Program-made: the position numbers and the translations under genes
Notes under the pieces: generated by a model
Databases searched by the model: none
What the model saw: the letters and a program-made list of their open reading frames with translations, nothing else
What the model was told of the DNA's origin: nothing
NCBI RefSeq assembly: GCF_026151205.1
Contig: NC_087082.1
Location: 3,564,001 to 3,628,000 of the forward strand
From: Bolinopsis microptera
Taxonomy: Eukaryota; Ctenophora; Tentaculata; Lobata; Bolinopsidae
Direction: 5' to 3'
DNA: 64,000 bases
Shown here: in pieces, positions 1 through 11,724 of the stretch
Layout: each line of letters starts with the position of its first letter
Numbering within the stretch: the stretch's first letter is position 1

Positions 1-1990
1 TGGAGCTGATGCAGCAGCTTCTCGCCGATACCAAAGTACAGACCGTTACAGTAATCTAGACATGACACTACTAGACTGTTAACGATGATCTTAATCTGTT
101 TGGGACTCAATAGAAATCTGATTTTTCTGATATTACGTAACGTATGAAAACATTTCTTCTTGAGATTTACGATCTGTTTATCAAATACCAGCTGATTGTC
201 CATTACTAATCCAAGGTTCTTAACAGTAGGCACAGCCGCACAAACATTACCAAAGTGTTAGGAGCTATATCAACGCCATGAAGTTCTATCTCACTGAGCA
301 CTTTACTAGGTCCAAAGACTATGAGTTGTGTTTTAGAATCATTCAGTTGCAGGTAGTACTGTGACATCCAATTCTTTATCCTCAAGAAGCAGTTTCTCAG
401 CTGATTGGTTAAGGTTTTGACCTGATCAGAGGGTTTGAAAGATTTCATGATTTGATGATCATCTGCATAACCAATAATGGAGAAACCAGATTCTTTAACA
501 CATCTGTACAACGATCTGATATAGATGTTAAAGAGTACCGGGCCTAAAACAGAGCCCTGAGGTACTCCAAATCGGATAGTTATTGTTTCAGAGACAGATT
601 TGCCGAGTCCAGTCCGCTGACAACGTCCTTTAAGGAAGCGTGTGAACCAGCTAAGAGCAGTTCCTCTGATTCCTATTTCTTGCTTCAAGATACGGAGTAA
701 CAAAGTATGGTCCACAGTATCAAAGGCAGCACTCAGGTCCAAGAGCACTGAGCATCACCACAGTAGCAGTTTTTTCATCTGCTGCTATTAAGACATCGTT
801 CACTATTTTAATCAAGAGTGTTTCAGTGCTATGGTGTTTTTTGTAAGCAAACTGTTCCTGACAATTAAGGTTATTCCGACTAAGGTGCTCGTTAAGTCTT
901 CTTTAAAACTACTCTTTCAATTAGTTTTCCCAGGAATGTAAGGTTTGAGACTGGCCTGTAGTTTTTCAATATATTCGGATCCTGAGAATCATCTTTTATT
1001 AGCGGAATTACATCAGCTAGTTTCACACCATCCATACTTCCTGATGACAGCGATTGGTTAACTAGATCAACCCATACATGCAACAGAGAAGTGATATTAT
1101 CTTTGACAAGATCTTGTGGTAAGACATCATTAGGTGAACAATTAATTCCACTTTCTTTGATTATATCTTCAAGTTCAGAGATACAGGTTGGCTCAAATTC
1201 AAAGAGAGGTGTTGCATTAGTGTCAGAACAATCGGGTATTGGGGAGGCTGGTATGTTATCTCGAATCTTTTCAACCTTTTCTGAGAAGAAATTGTTGAAG
1301 TCAGAGGCGAGCACTTCAATATCTTCAGTGTAGTCAGGTAGAATTCTACTTTGTTTACGATCCAATACCTTATTTACGACTTGATAAAGAGTTCTAGTTT
1401 TATTCTCCGATTTTTTAATAACAGCTTCCACGAAGTCCTTCTTTTTAGTATTAGCAAGTGCAGTAGCCTCATGACAAAGATCTTTGTAATGAAGAAAGTG
1501 TTCCTCTGATCTATTTTTCTTCTTTTCGGCTAAACGACGCAGTTTTCTCAGATCTCTATAATCCTTGTCAAACCATGGGGCTGTGTCCACCACAGAAACT
1601 CTTTTGCTAACTAAAGGAGCATACTCATCAAGAAGGTTTGCTATAGAGGCACCAAGAGTCATTACAGAGGTCGAGAACGATCCCGATAAACTAAACTTAT
1701 CAATAACATCGTTCAATTCACATGAAAAGGCATCCTTGTCTAAGGCCTTAATATCTCTGAATTCAATCGATTTGAAATACTTCTTACCCAAAGTGTTGCT
1801 GATGTTACAAATTATAGGAAAGTGATCTGAGCCCAGTGTGTCGCTATTGTCAATAAACACATTATTGCAATGAAGATGGTTGTTCAGTGAGAAAGTAAAC
1901 AACCGGTCAAGACATGCACCCCCTATATGTGTTGGGCGATCATACTGAGAATGAAAACCATATGATTTAAGTATTTTGAGAGTGTCAGAC
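1..1990 (-). pseudogene. CR1/L2-type LINE ORF2 remnant
   Basis: This is a decayed non-LTR retrotransposon ORF2 on the minus strand. The 892-1902 reading frame covers the end of the endonuclease (GSDHFP) and the linker into the reverse transcriptase (KNYRPVSNLTFLGKLIERVV). The 206-748 frame carries RT block A (LDLSAAFDTVDH), FGVPQGSVLGPVLF and the catalytic GYADDHQ. The two parts lie in different frames, and the RT tail breaks again near position 206. Homology fades near 1990, so the copy is 5' truncated, and it runs off the window start. It is clearly related to the LINE N copy at 28-39 kb but much more diverged. It probably lies in a downstream intron of THOC2. Calling it inactive is secure; the clade is inferred from RT motifs. 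Confidence 0.85.
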
Positions 1991-2695
1991 GCAACTCTAT
2001 TATTACTAAGTTAATTGTGTTAGTGAGAGCTAGAGCCTTATCTACAAGTACACTGACTTGTTATCAGAACTTATGAACTTTAATATGTTATGTTCACTTT
2101 CGTTATCTACGTGGTGATACAGTGTAGTTTTTACATAGTATGTATTTTAATTTGGTTTAAGTGGTGGCCGTTGTATTCTATAAACCGTTTTTAACGAGTT
2201 TTTTTACGATGCAGTATTTTGTGAGGAGATTTAGGCAGCATGAACTGTGGCTCATATTTTATTATTTAAGCTGCTCTACGAGCACACACGCTAGCTAGTT
2301 GGTTTTTAGATAGTTAAGAGTATTAGTTACTTAGTTAGTTAGTGTAAATTAGTATCAGTCAGGATCTGTTAGCACACAGAACTGTTAGTTTTCGCGAAGC
2401 AGGTCTGACTTTCATATATATTCTTATAGTAGACTTCGTCATATAAATTTATTTTGAACTTAGTAACAATTTCAGGGGAAAAATAGAAATTTAAGATTTC
2501 ATTTCTATTCTAATATTCACGTATATTAAATACAATTATATTGTTATGTATCATATGATTTTGTAAACATTGGCCGGTGTACCAAAAACCGGTCCCCAAA
2601 CAAACAGACTATCAAAGTGTATGTTGAGATCTCCGTAGAACAATAATAACAACATAAACTAATAAAAGTAAAATTCCTGGAAAGAAAAAAGAAAC
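1991..2695. other. intronic sequence, no feature recognised
   Basis: AT-rich sequence between the last visible THOC2 exon and the LINE remnant. The intron starts with the donor at 2695-2694 on the minus strand. I see no coding exon here; the next THOC2 exon must lie further left, beyond the LINE. Confidence 0.5.
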
Positions 2696-5600
2696 CTCGT
2701 AGAAAGCGAAGCTGTAACCAAGCATTCTACAAAGAGCGTCGTCCTGTTTGGGGAAGAGTTTGACGAGCTGCAAGAAGAACTCGCTCTTATCCAAGTAGTT
2801 CTGCCAGGTTTCTAGTACCAAGTCTAACACTCTGTTAGGATCCAGATCAAACCTGGGGACACGATTTTAATCAATGTCAGTTTCTGCTGGCATGAGGATT
2901 TTCAATGTCCATTGTTCAAAATGCACATAATATGATATCTAGTCCCACCAACAATAAGTAGCTAACATAAATTATAAGCGACAATTAATTAATACGTTTA
3001 AACGTGAAATTAAATGACCAGTTACCTGCCAATAAGCTTAAGAAGGTGATCTATCATTGTCTGTGCATCTGAGGGAGGGTTAGCCAGCTCCATGATCAAC
3101 TTGTTATACCCCTCATTCTCCTCTCGTAACAAGTTAAACTTCTGCTGCTTGTAGAACAACTTCGTTCTAGTTCTCACGTACCTGGTTTCACGTGGTTTAG
3201 CGGGTATCACGTGGTTAAGCGGGTATCGCGTGGTTTAGCGGGTATCACGTGGTTTAGCGGGTATCACGTGGTTTATATTTAGCGGGTATCACGTGGTTTA
3301 GCGGGTATCACGTGGTTTAGATGGTATCACGTGGTTTAGAAGGTATCACGTGCTCACGTGGTTTCGAGGGTATCACGTGGTTTAGCGGGTATCACGTGGT
3401 TTAGCGGGTATCACGTGGTTTAGCGGGTATCACGTGGTTTATATTTAGCGGGTATCACGTAGTTTAGCGGGTATCACGTGGTTTAGATGGTATCACGAGG
3501 TTTAGCGGGTATCACGTGGTTTAGCGGGTATCACGTGGTTTAGCGGGTATCACGTGGTTTAGCGGGTATCACGTGGTTTAGCGGGTATCACGTGGTTTAG
3601 CGGGTATCACGTGGTTTAGCGGGTATCACGCGGTTAAGAGGGTATCACGTGGTTTATATTTAGCGGGTATCACGTGGTTTAGCGGGTATCACGCGGTTTA
3701 GCGGGTATCACGTGGTTTAGCGGGTATCACGTGGTTTAGCGGGTATAACGTGGTTTAGAGGGTATCACTTGGTTTAGCGGGTATCACGTGGTTTATATTT
3801 AGCGGGTATCACGTAGTTTAGCGGGTATCACGTGGTTTAGATGGTATCACGAGGTTTAGCGGGTATCACGTGGTTTAGCGGGTATCACGTGGTTTAGAGG
3901 GTATCACGTGGTTTAGCGGGTATCACGTGGTTTAGCGGGTATCACGTGGTTTGGAGGGTATCACGTGGTTTAGCGGGTATCACGTGGTTTAGCGGGTATC
4001 ACGTGGTTTAGCGGGTATCACGTGGTTTAGCGGGTATCACGTGGTTTAGCGGGTATCACGTGGTTTAGCGGGTATCACGTGGTTTATATTTAGCGGGTAT
4101 CACGTGGTTTATATTTAGCGGGTATCACGTGGTTTAGCGGGTATCACGCGGTTAAGGCCACAGGGGGGGTCCGAGGTCAATTTTGAGATTTTGAGATATG
4201 TTGTAGAGCTCGATCTAAATTTTCAAATGCTTTTGTCCTTACTGAAAACAAACTTTCCTATTTGAAGATATCGCGCGTTGAATTTTGAGGTTTACCTGTA
4301 ATTCTATTGTAAATGAAAACTTTAAATGAAATCGTGTTCAAAATCTATCTTCTTTTACAGTTTACGACTTAGAACCTTGTAACTTGGCAAAAATGTTCTT
4401 CAAGGTATTTTGAGTTTTTGTTATGTAACGATTTTTGATATCTTGCTCCAAAGCTGAGATATGAGGTTAACCATAAGTACGGGTTACAAAATTTAAAACG
4501 GTTAACCTCATAAAAAGAGTTAGGAGCAAAATTACAACAATCGTTACATAACAAACTTTTAAATTTATGTCAGGAACGTATGTTCCAAATTTGAGGTGAA
4601 TTGGATAAAAGCTCTAGGAGAAGATAGATTTTAAAGTCTAAAATTCGAGGTTTTCAGGAGAGGCAAAAAACTGTTTTTTATGTTTTGTGATTTTTGAGTA
4701 TTTTGCCTTTATTTGTATATTTCTCAAAGTTTAACTGCTGATATAACACAAAAACTATAAAAACAAAACTAATAGTAGTTTTCAGTTGAAATGGCATCAA
4801 TATTTCTGCCCTCCATCATCGATTCATCAAAAAAATGAGGTTAACTTTAGTCACTAAACACATGGTATGGCTTGTATTTGTAGTTCCATATGTTATATAC
4901 TGTAGTTTTTGATACACTTAAGGAGATTAAATCCCTGAAACACCATTTCCTGCAAGTACTGCATATTAATGATGCAAATTTGAGGTTAACTGATATTCAA
5001 ATGTGAGGTTAACCGCTATTAAGGTTCCATTAAAGTTGCTGTATTACAAATTGAAATAAGTTGGTTAACCTCATTTTATCGTATGTTAATGGTCAATATT
5101 GCTTGCAAGGAATAGTTGTTTCAAATCATATTTTTCTCGTGATCAATCTTCCCAGCAAATATATAACTTACTAATGTCTTGAGTTCGATTAAAAATTAGA
5201 CAATTATGTATGTTTTATAGTGGTCACAATTTACCTGGTTAACCTCATTTTTTAGATTTTCTGTAGATTTGAAGTAATACATTAGTACGAGATACGTTTT
5301 GAAATTAAAATGCACTGAACTTACTTTATGAATGATGATAACTTTCATCTCAGTCCTTCTCGATATCAATGAAATAAGAGGTTAACCTCGTTTTTACCCA
5401 CTTTGGGTTCTTCATTTTCAACCAATTGCGAAACAAAATTAGGATTCATTATTTGTTGATCGAAACAACAAAATATCTTGGCATGAAATCAATTCTAGGC
5501 ATCAATTTCGTTACCCTCAATATTGCATAGCCAATTTCGGAAGAATTGGTTAACCTCATTTATTAAAAAAAGTAAAATAGCTACAGACAAATGAGTGGTG

Positions 5601-7157
5601 GCAAAGTATCCGCCACAAAAATACATATTGATTCAAAGCATAATATTTTTTTGCATTTTTTAAGGCCTCGACCCCCCCCCCCCCCCTGTGGCCTTAAGAG
5701 GGTATCACGTGGTTTAGCGGGTATCACGTGGTTTAGCGGGTATCACGTGGTTTAGCGGGTATCACGTGGTTTAGCGGGTATCACGTGGTTTAGTGGGTAT
5801 AACGTGGTTTAGTGGGTATCACGTGGTTTAGCGGGTATCACGTGGTTTAGAGGGTATCACGTGGTTTAGCGGGTATCACGTGGTTTAGCGGGTATCACGT
5901 GGTTTAGCGGGTATCACGTGGTTTAGCGGGTATAACGTGGTTTAGAGGGTATCACTTGGTTTAGCGGGTATCACGTGGTTTATATTTAGCGGGTATCACG
6001 TAGTTTAGCGGGTATCACGTGGTTTAGATGGTATCACGAGGTTTAGCGGGTATCACGTGGTTTAGCGGGTATCACGTGGTTTAGAGGGTATCACGTGGTT
6101 TAGCGGGTATCACGTGGTTTAGCGGGTATCACGTGGTTTAGTGAGTATCACGTGGTTTAGCGGGTATCACGTGGTTTAGAGGGTATCACGTGGTTTAGCG
6201 GGTATCACGTGGTTTAGCGGGTATCACGTGGTTTAGCGGGTATCACGTGGTTTGGAGGGTATCACGTGGTTTAGAGGGTATCACGTGGTTTAGCGGGTAT
6301 CACGCGGTTAAGAGGGTATCACGTGGTTTAGCGGGTATCACGTGGTTTGGAGGGTATCACGTGGTTTAGCGGGTATAACGTGGTTTAGAGGGTATCACGT
6401 GGTTTAGCGGGTATCACGAATTTAATAGTATGTGAGATAGTCAAATGCATTGACGTTAATTTACAGGGGGAAAAAATCGTTAGGCTGTGTTTAAGTGCTG
6501 GTAGACGCCGTATCAAACAAAAACTCAAGTATTCAAGCTTTACGAGAACTTGCACAAAACCAGCAGCACAGTTTGTCTAACTAACTTTGTGTTGAACTGT
6601 TTGCTGTTGCTGATAAGCTTTACCCGTTCCAGAGTGTCATACTCCAGCCGCTCTTTAAGGATGTCGTGTTTGATGTGTTTTGTAACGGACTCCAACACCT
6701 TGATAAATATCTCGCGATCCTTAACGTCCTCCTTGGTGGCGGATTCTATGTCCAGCACGGCAAACATGTCAACAAGGTCAGTCTGGGAAGTAGAGAGTGG
6801 TGTCATGATTATTGATAACGAATATTTAGAATAGTTTAAATGATAGACAGATAAAAAGGTGGATGTAACTGTGGGTAATTGGTCGGCACGTGATCTTTAT
6901 TTTCACTTAAAAACAACCAAGTTGAAGAGGCCGAGAGCTCTGAAACTGAAAAGGATAGCCAATTTCCGTAATCATAGTACTGGCCATCTCAAGGTTCTAA
7001 CAAATTATAAACACGTGATAAGACCACGTGACATTACCTGTTGCTCAACATTAGTTGCGTTACTCCGGACAAAGGTGATCACTTCGTCCACCTTTATCTT
7101 CTCCTCGTAACAATCATGGAACATTCGATACAACTTCTTCGTGTCCATCCTCCCGAG
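2696..7157 (-). CDS. THOC2: THO complex subunit 2, N-terminal exons
   Basis: THOC2 is the large scaffold of the nuclear THO/TREX complex, which couples transcription to mRNA export. Four minus-strand exons join in phase: 7157-7038, 6782-6586, 3181-3026 and 2852-2696 (630 nt, 210 residues). The hallmark is the conserved run [20 protein letters not shown] in the third exon, followed across a splice by [17 protein letters not shown] and LGYSFAFYE. The first two exons match the region before it ([23 protein letters not shown]). Junctions are supported by phase: ACA-AA with G-TAC, and GGC-AG with G-TTT. The first coding exon is not certain: the family has about 60 more N-terminal residues, so either an upstream exon was missed or the ATG at 7147 starts the protein. 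The 3.4-kb intron between exons 6586 and 3181 is filled by the minisatellite and a transposon. The rest of the gene lies left of the window. Confidence 0.9.
3182..4151. repeat. 19-bp CACGTG minisatellite, left block
   Basis: Near-perfect tandem copies of cacgtggtttagcgggtat, about 50 units, each with the palindromic E-box CACGTG. Variants include a 25-bp unit (extra tatatt) and units reading gagggtat, gatggtat or cgcggttaag. The array starts directly at the THOC2 3' splice site at 3181, so the intron's terminal AG is carried by or touches the last unit. The longer variant units recur in fixed order (for example around 3400-3490 and 3780-3860), showing higher-order duplication. Confidence 0.95.
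4156..5693. mobile_element. Non-coding TTAA-duplicating DNA transposon (Kolobok-like?), copy E1
   Basis: A 1538-bp insertion with terminal inverted repeats ggccacagggggg / cccccctgtggcc, flanked by TTAA at 4152-4155 and 5694-5697. The uninterrupted site (cgcggttaagagggtatc) occurs twice in the surrounding minisatellite, at about 3630 and 6303, proving insertion. No open frame of note lies inside. The interior is dotted with the 12-bp palindrome gaggttaacctc or half-sites of it (near 4459, 4497, 4845, 4981, 5003, 5060, 5236, 5379 and 5548), and a subterminal inverted repeat lies around 4430-4560. TTAA duplication is known for piggyBac and Kolobok; the GG start fits Kolobok better. The superfamily is inference. 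Confidence 0.85.
5698..6419. repeat. 19-bp CACGTG minisatellite, right block
   Basis: Continuation of the array at 3182-4151 after the transposon insertion, about 37 units. It contains the same variant units (cgcggttaagagg at 6303; the tatatt unit near 5980). It ends 166 bp from the THOC2 exon at 6586. Confidence 0.95.
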
Positions 7158-8110
7158 CTATGGTTAAGGGTTTAGTTAAGGGTTTAGTGCCAAGGTAATA
7201 ACTAGTAACCATAATAATATTATTACATACTTGCATTGGGCATCGTAGTTTGGATTGTAAAGAAATGAATATAAAGAATCGATTATAAAAGAATCTGATG
7301 TTTTCTAGAATTTACTAAGCGATGATCAGTATAATTTTAGTTATCTTTAGGTAGCTCTGTTTAAATAAAATTAAAATTTGTTTACAATTAATAGTCGTAA
7401 AATAGGCATTATAATTGGAACACACCAAATTAAACACTGCACATAAGTTATAAAATAATAAAGCACTTGCGAATTATAAAGTACCCAAAGTAATAAACAA
7501 TTTGGTTACCAATGGTTACGAATTAAAATTAACATAACATTATAACATTTGGATACTTAGTGCTAGCGACTGCTCACTGCTATTATGCTAGCGACTGCCC
7601 ATTACAAAGCTGCAGTATGTGAATTACCGAGCTACTTTAAAAAACTTAAAACAAAATGTATTTATTTAAAATAACTAAATAGATAACTATTATATATAAT
7701 GAAACCAATCCGCCTCTTTTATGGTGATAACAAATGAAATAAAGACTAATGAACCTTACATGAGTTGCTAATTAAACCAACAAAACTTCAAAACAATTAA
7801 AGGTACTGATCATTTACACCTAGTACAATTAAACTGAATTAAAAATTATTATTTTCACGTCAAAAAATGTTAAAATAACGTCGATAAAAATGTCGACATG
7901 CATGGCCTGGGTAAGGGGTCTTACAAATAACAAATGGTAGTGATTATAGAAAACTTTTAAAATGGTCAATAAAAAACTTTCTGCTTTCTTTATCACCCAT
8001 TGTGAAGTAAACAAAATAACAAATTTGAAATAAATCAAAAGTTTAAAAATCTAAAAATGTAACACCCTGTCACGTTATCTGCATACCTTAACGAGCACCA
8101 CTCTCACACT
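7158..8110. other. spacer between THOC2 and NSMCE1
   Basis: AT-rich sequence with no convincing coding exon. It should hold the THOC2 promoter, 5' UTR and possibly its first coding exon, as well as the NSMCE1 3' UTR. A small duplicated motif, tgctagcgactgc, is seen at 7561 and 7587. Confidence 0.4.
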
Positions 8111-8979
8111 TTACGACCACTCAGCTTTGCAGCTTGGACACCTCAGCTGATCCAAACTTGCTGCAAGTTTCGTCTTACAGTGGAAGTGGAACTTGGTATT
8201 ACAATCTTCACACCGTGTTCCGTAGATGCAGATAGTTCTACACAAGCTACAGCTCGTTACATGCTCACCATAAGCTGACTGAATGTACTGTCCTAGCTCA
8301 ATGAGTGCCCGGGGACCTAGCAAGAATGAATTATTACTGCGGTCCTCAATAAGCCACCGCTCACTGCACCACCCACGCAACAGAGCCTTGGCGTGGACAT
8401 AGGTCATCTTTTTCTGTTCAGGAAGACTATTACATAGAGTCAGAGAATCTGTGCTCTGGACACAGCCCTCATCCGATAATATCATCTGTTCGATTATTTT
8501 ACGGAAGTACGCAAAGTCTAGGGGTGCATAGTTGGAGCAGAGTTTAGAGATCTCGTCCTCTTGGTTGTTAACAAAGCAGTAATATTTAGTGCCGCTGTTC
8601 TCGCAGGTTCCTTTTCTTATCTCCAGAAACAAAGCTGATAGTTGTGAGTTTATTCTGGTTATGTGGTCTTGTAGTTGAGTCTGGGTGTTGGGGTTGTTCA
8701 AACCTGTGAGATTTAGTCATTTCAATCAAAATATAGAGTTTTAAACTATAAATGTGCAAATTAAATGAAATATGGGAGTAAAAATCTTAAAGATCTTCAT
8801 ACAGTAAGAAACAGACAGTGGCATAACTGAAGTTTCATTTCAACAACAAAACCTAACCCTATGTAACCTGCAAGTTCGAAACACTTGATCAATAGTTCGT
8901 GTGCTTCTCTCTCGGATACTATCCTCCTTGCAGCTAGGGTTTGAAGGAACATGTGGTGCTCCATGTCTAGTCTTGTCAT
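8111..8979 (-). CDS. NSMCE1: Non-SMC element 1, SMC5/6 complex RING protein
   Basis: NSMCE1 is the RING-variant subunit of the SMC5/6 genome-stability complex; it pairs with the MAGE subunit NSE3 and supports ubiquitin ligase activity. Two exons: 8979-8868 and 8703-8111, joining as GCA-G / GT-TTG, give 234 residues (the human protein is about 266). The N-terminus (HHMFLQTLAARRIVSEREA) matches the NSE1 winged-helix start. The C-terminus has the C4HC3-type ring: CSLC, CEDC, HFHC and a final CPSC. The start at 8979 is the first in-frame ATG; a second Met lies five codons later. The gene lies head to tail with ROMO1 upstream and THOC2 downstream on the same strand. Gene identity is strong from domain order and the ring spacing; the exact splice sites are read by eye. 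Confidence 0.9.
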
Positions 8980-9525
8980 TGTTTACTATTGGTGGGATAA
9001 AAGTCTTCAAATTTGCGTATTTTTTATTATTCAGTTATTATAATACTGGATGTAATGTGCCTGCTTACTGACAATGTCAAACAGGTGAAATCAAGCATCA
9101 GTAGAATTTGGAAAAATCACGTGTTAATTTATGATTGAAAAGTTTGACATGTGAATGTGTCATTGATCATGTAATTGGAGGGTGCTACTTTGACCGGGTT
9201 TTGACTCTTGTACAATTCTATAATGTATACCCATAAATACTTCATTTAGTTATATATGATACTTCTTAGAAGCATTCTGGGAAATTGTTATCTTACGGTA
9301 TACTGGTATTCAAAAATATATTTCCAGCACTCTTTCGCTTAAAGATTGGAGACATCGGAGAAAGTGAAACTAAAGTTCAAAAACCTGACTATAAATAAAT
9401 TAATAGAAGACATTTACAAAATTTAGAAGCCTAAGTTCCCTTGAAAATCATTGAACAGTTTTTGTGACATACATTTAGCAGGAGTAATCAAATCGATTTT
9501 GACTTGTCTGAATTTTTTGAAAATT
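8980..9525. other. spacer between NSMCE1 and ROMO1
   Basis: 546 bp of AT-rich DNA expected to hold the ROMO1 3' UTR and NSMCE1 promoter. No further gene recognised. Confidence 0.5.
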
Positions 9526-9980
9526 TTAGCATCTGATTGCTGATCCAATAGCGAGGAACGTCCCAAAGGTGCCTCCTGATTGCAACATTGTTGAGCCCAA
9601 CTCATTGATAAGTTTCTTGCCTCTTAGACCACCCCTGAACAAGATCTGCTATTACATTTCAGGATATCAATATATATAATAGTAAGAAGTAGAATTTAAA
9701 TAAAATTAAATATAAAGGCTTATTCTTATCGGGATTTCATGAAGCTTCAGATTGGTACACTCAATAGTGAATATCTTCACCATAACTATGACTGTTATAA
9801 AACACTAGTTTATTTATCTTTAGAAAAACAGGTATTCAGTGAATTTTCAGCTAACCTGATACCAACAAAGCTACCAAACATGAGTCCCACTCCACAACCC
9901 AGTGCAGCGCCCATCATGGCACCAGTTTTCACCTTGGTCCAGCAGGAAACTTGGATTGCAGCTGACTGGTGCTGAGCCAT
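9526..9980 (-). CDS. ROMO1: Reactive oxygen species modulator 1 (ROMO1/Mgr2 family)
   Basis: ROMO1 is a small inner-mitochondrial-membrane protein, homologous to yeast Mgr2, linked to TIM23 import, cristae shape and ROS. Two exons: 9980-9856 and 9634-9526. The joint is ATC-AG / G-GGT, giving 77 residues (human 79). Exon 1 encodes [20 protein letters not shown] and a glycine-rich first membrane helix. Exon 2 encodes the diagnostic C-terminal block [19 protein letters not shown] ending in Cys. The conserved pattern Ser-Cys-(Phe/Trp) followed by Val-Lys, the two GxxxG helices and the QSGGTFGTF block make the call secure. The gene is too short and too split to show as one long frame. It sits about 300 bp downstream of COA8 on the same strand. 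Confidence 0.93.
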
Positions 9981-10284
9981 CACCTAAACCAATTAAAACT
10001 TACTTCAGAGGTTATGAAAGATCTTGTTTTGATTTTATAATAAAACTGACTTGAAGAAGTTCACAGATTTTATTTTATTTTTAATTGAGTAATACAAATA
10101 AATACATAGACATGTACAAACTTTCATATTCATTATAAAAACAATTTAGTTAGCTCTTGTATCTTTGCACAACCAAGCAAAATTTAGGATTAAATTGGAG
10201 GTAGGTCCCACCTTTCATATTTTCAATTTTATAATGCCCACTTGGCAAAATTTTCAAGAGCTTGCTCTTCAATCTTCATTCATT

Positions 10285-11080
10285 TCATCTAGAAAATATA
10301 TCTCTGACAGATTTTGAAACCCTGGATTTCTTAGCACGAAGAGACATATATATTAGTTTTATATTTGCTTTACGCCATTCTTCTGTGTATGTGTTAAAGT
10401 TGTCTTTATTTGACAAGAGATATGTCCTGTAGAATTCCTCCATGATTCGCTCAATCTCTTGTTCATCTTCTATGTCGTTTTCTTCAATCTGGTGTATTAG
10501 ATATATGTTTTTGCAGTGACAAAATTCAAATAATATTGTAAAAAATACATTAGGTTTTAAGTAAGTCATAATATGTGATGGCTACAGATTTATAATTACT
10601 GTACATAGAAAATCTAGAAGATTTCCTATCACAGTCCACTTGTGTGTACTTCAACGAACCTCATCAAGCAATCGCTGCTTTATGCTAGAATAAGAAAAGT
10701 TCTGTTTTTGCCAGTGCCTGTGATTCCACTCATGCAGCTCTGTAGCGTACAGTCTCAATGACATTTCCTCTGCTGTCTCATCTTGTCTCTTACCATACCT
10801 GATAGAGTGATATACAGCTGATTGACAAACACATAGTGGTAAATTAAATCAATGAATGCAAATACTTCTAAATAAATTTAAATAAATTATTAGATCTTTA
10901 ATTTCATCAGATTCAAAAATTCACAATACAATACCTGATTCGTCTGATATTCGATACTCTGTCAGCTGGGCTTACGTAATCACAGTCTTTTCTTAGTTCA
11001 GTATCATCTGGCAATTTAGCAGCAGAAGGTATTTGCTTAGAAAATGTGTTGTGTAATCGTACAACAATTTGCCTTTTCAT
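10285..11080 (-). CDS. COA8: Cytochrome c oxidase assembly factor 8 (APOPT1) homologue
   Basis: COA8 is a mitochondrial matrix protein that protects complex IV assembly from oxidative stress. Three exons: 11080-10935, 10798-10660 and 10488-10285. They join in phase (ATC-AG/G-TAT; GAT-GAG/ATT) to 162 residues. The N-terminus MKRQIVVRLHNTFSKQ is basic and amphipathic, fitting a mitochondrial presequence. Then come CDYVSPADRVSNIRRIRYG, LHEWNHRHWQKQNFSY, EEFYRTYLL and EEWRKANIKLIYMSL. These follow the COA8 pattern of Pro-Asp-(Lys/Arg)-x-SN(L/I)R, the E/H-WN-x-x-(F/H)W-x-x-QN motif, (D/E)FY-x-x-(F/Y)L, and W-(Y/R)-(K/R)-x-N near the C-terminus. The ATG at 11080 is chosen because an ATG just upstream is out of frame and stops at once. 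It is first in a run of four same-strand host genes. Confidence 0.85.
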
Positions 11081-11724
11081 GTCATATTCTGACTTCTGGG
11101 TTGAAGGTAAGTTGTGAGATTAAGTATGACTTTAGTTACCCAATTGACAGGAACATAATTTGCAGCTAGCTAAATCGGAATATTGTTACAGTTCCTTTCT
11201 TTTAACACTGAATGTTTTTGATCCTGACAGCAACCATCTGATAATGATAGTGAAAAATGATACATTCAATAAAATTATATGTGACCCAATTGGAAGAGCA
11301 CAGCACTCTGGTAACGAAAATGATCGATTGCTATCAATCTAAGTAAACTATAGGTAAAAATATAATATTTATCATAAGCTAAAATGTACTAATCTTTGTA
11401 TTCTAAATGGGGAAAAAGAAGAAACATTGTCAGTCAGTCGAGAAAATTGTCAGTCAGGCTATATGGCAGCTTTGTAGATGTTGTGACTATGCTAGTAGTG
11501 GTCCCAGGCTTGCGACTGGAATTGCGGTGTTAAATCGATTTAATGTAATAGTTGTAAAAATCATATTTTCATTACGCGTCTAATCTTTGAGCTCTCTTAT
11601 CTTTTTAAGTTTTTAGTACTTCGCCTTATCTTACTTGTCAATATTCATATTCCCTAGTGGATTTCTAAGATTATTTCCAAGATTATTTCGTAAATTCATA
11701 CTCAAGTCCCTTTAATACTGTATA

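Noticed and set aside
3182-6419. CRISPR-like array
   Set aside because: Units are contiguous 19-bp repeats without unique spacers, in an animal intron: a minisatellite.
10285-10569. Single-exon gene in the COA8 third exon
   Set aside because: The first residues of that frame are intron; the acceptor at 10490 and upstream COA8 exons explain it.
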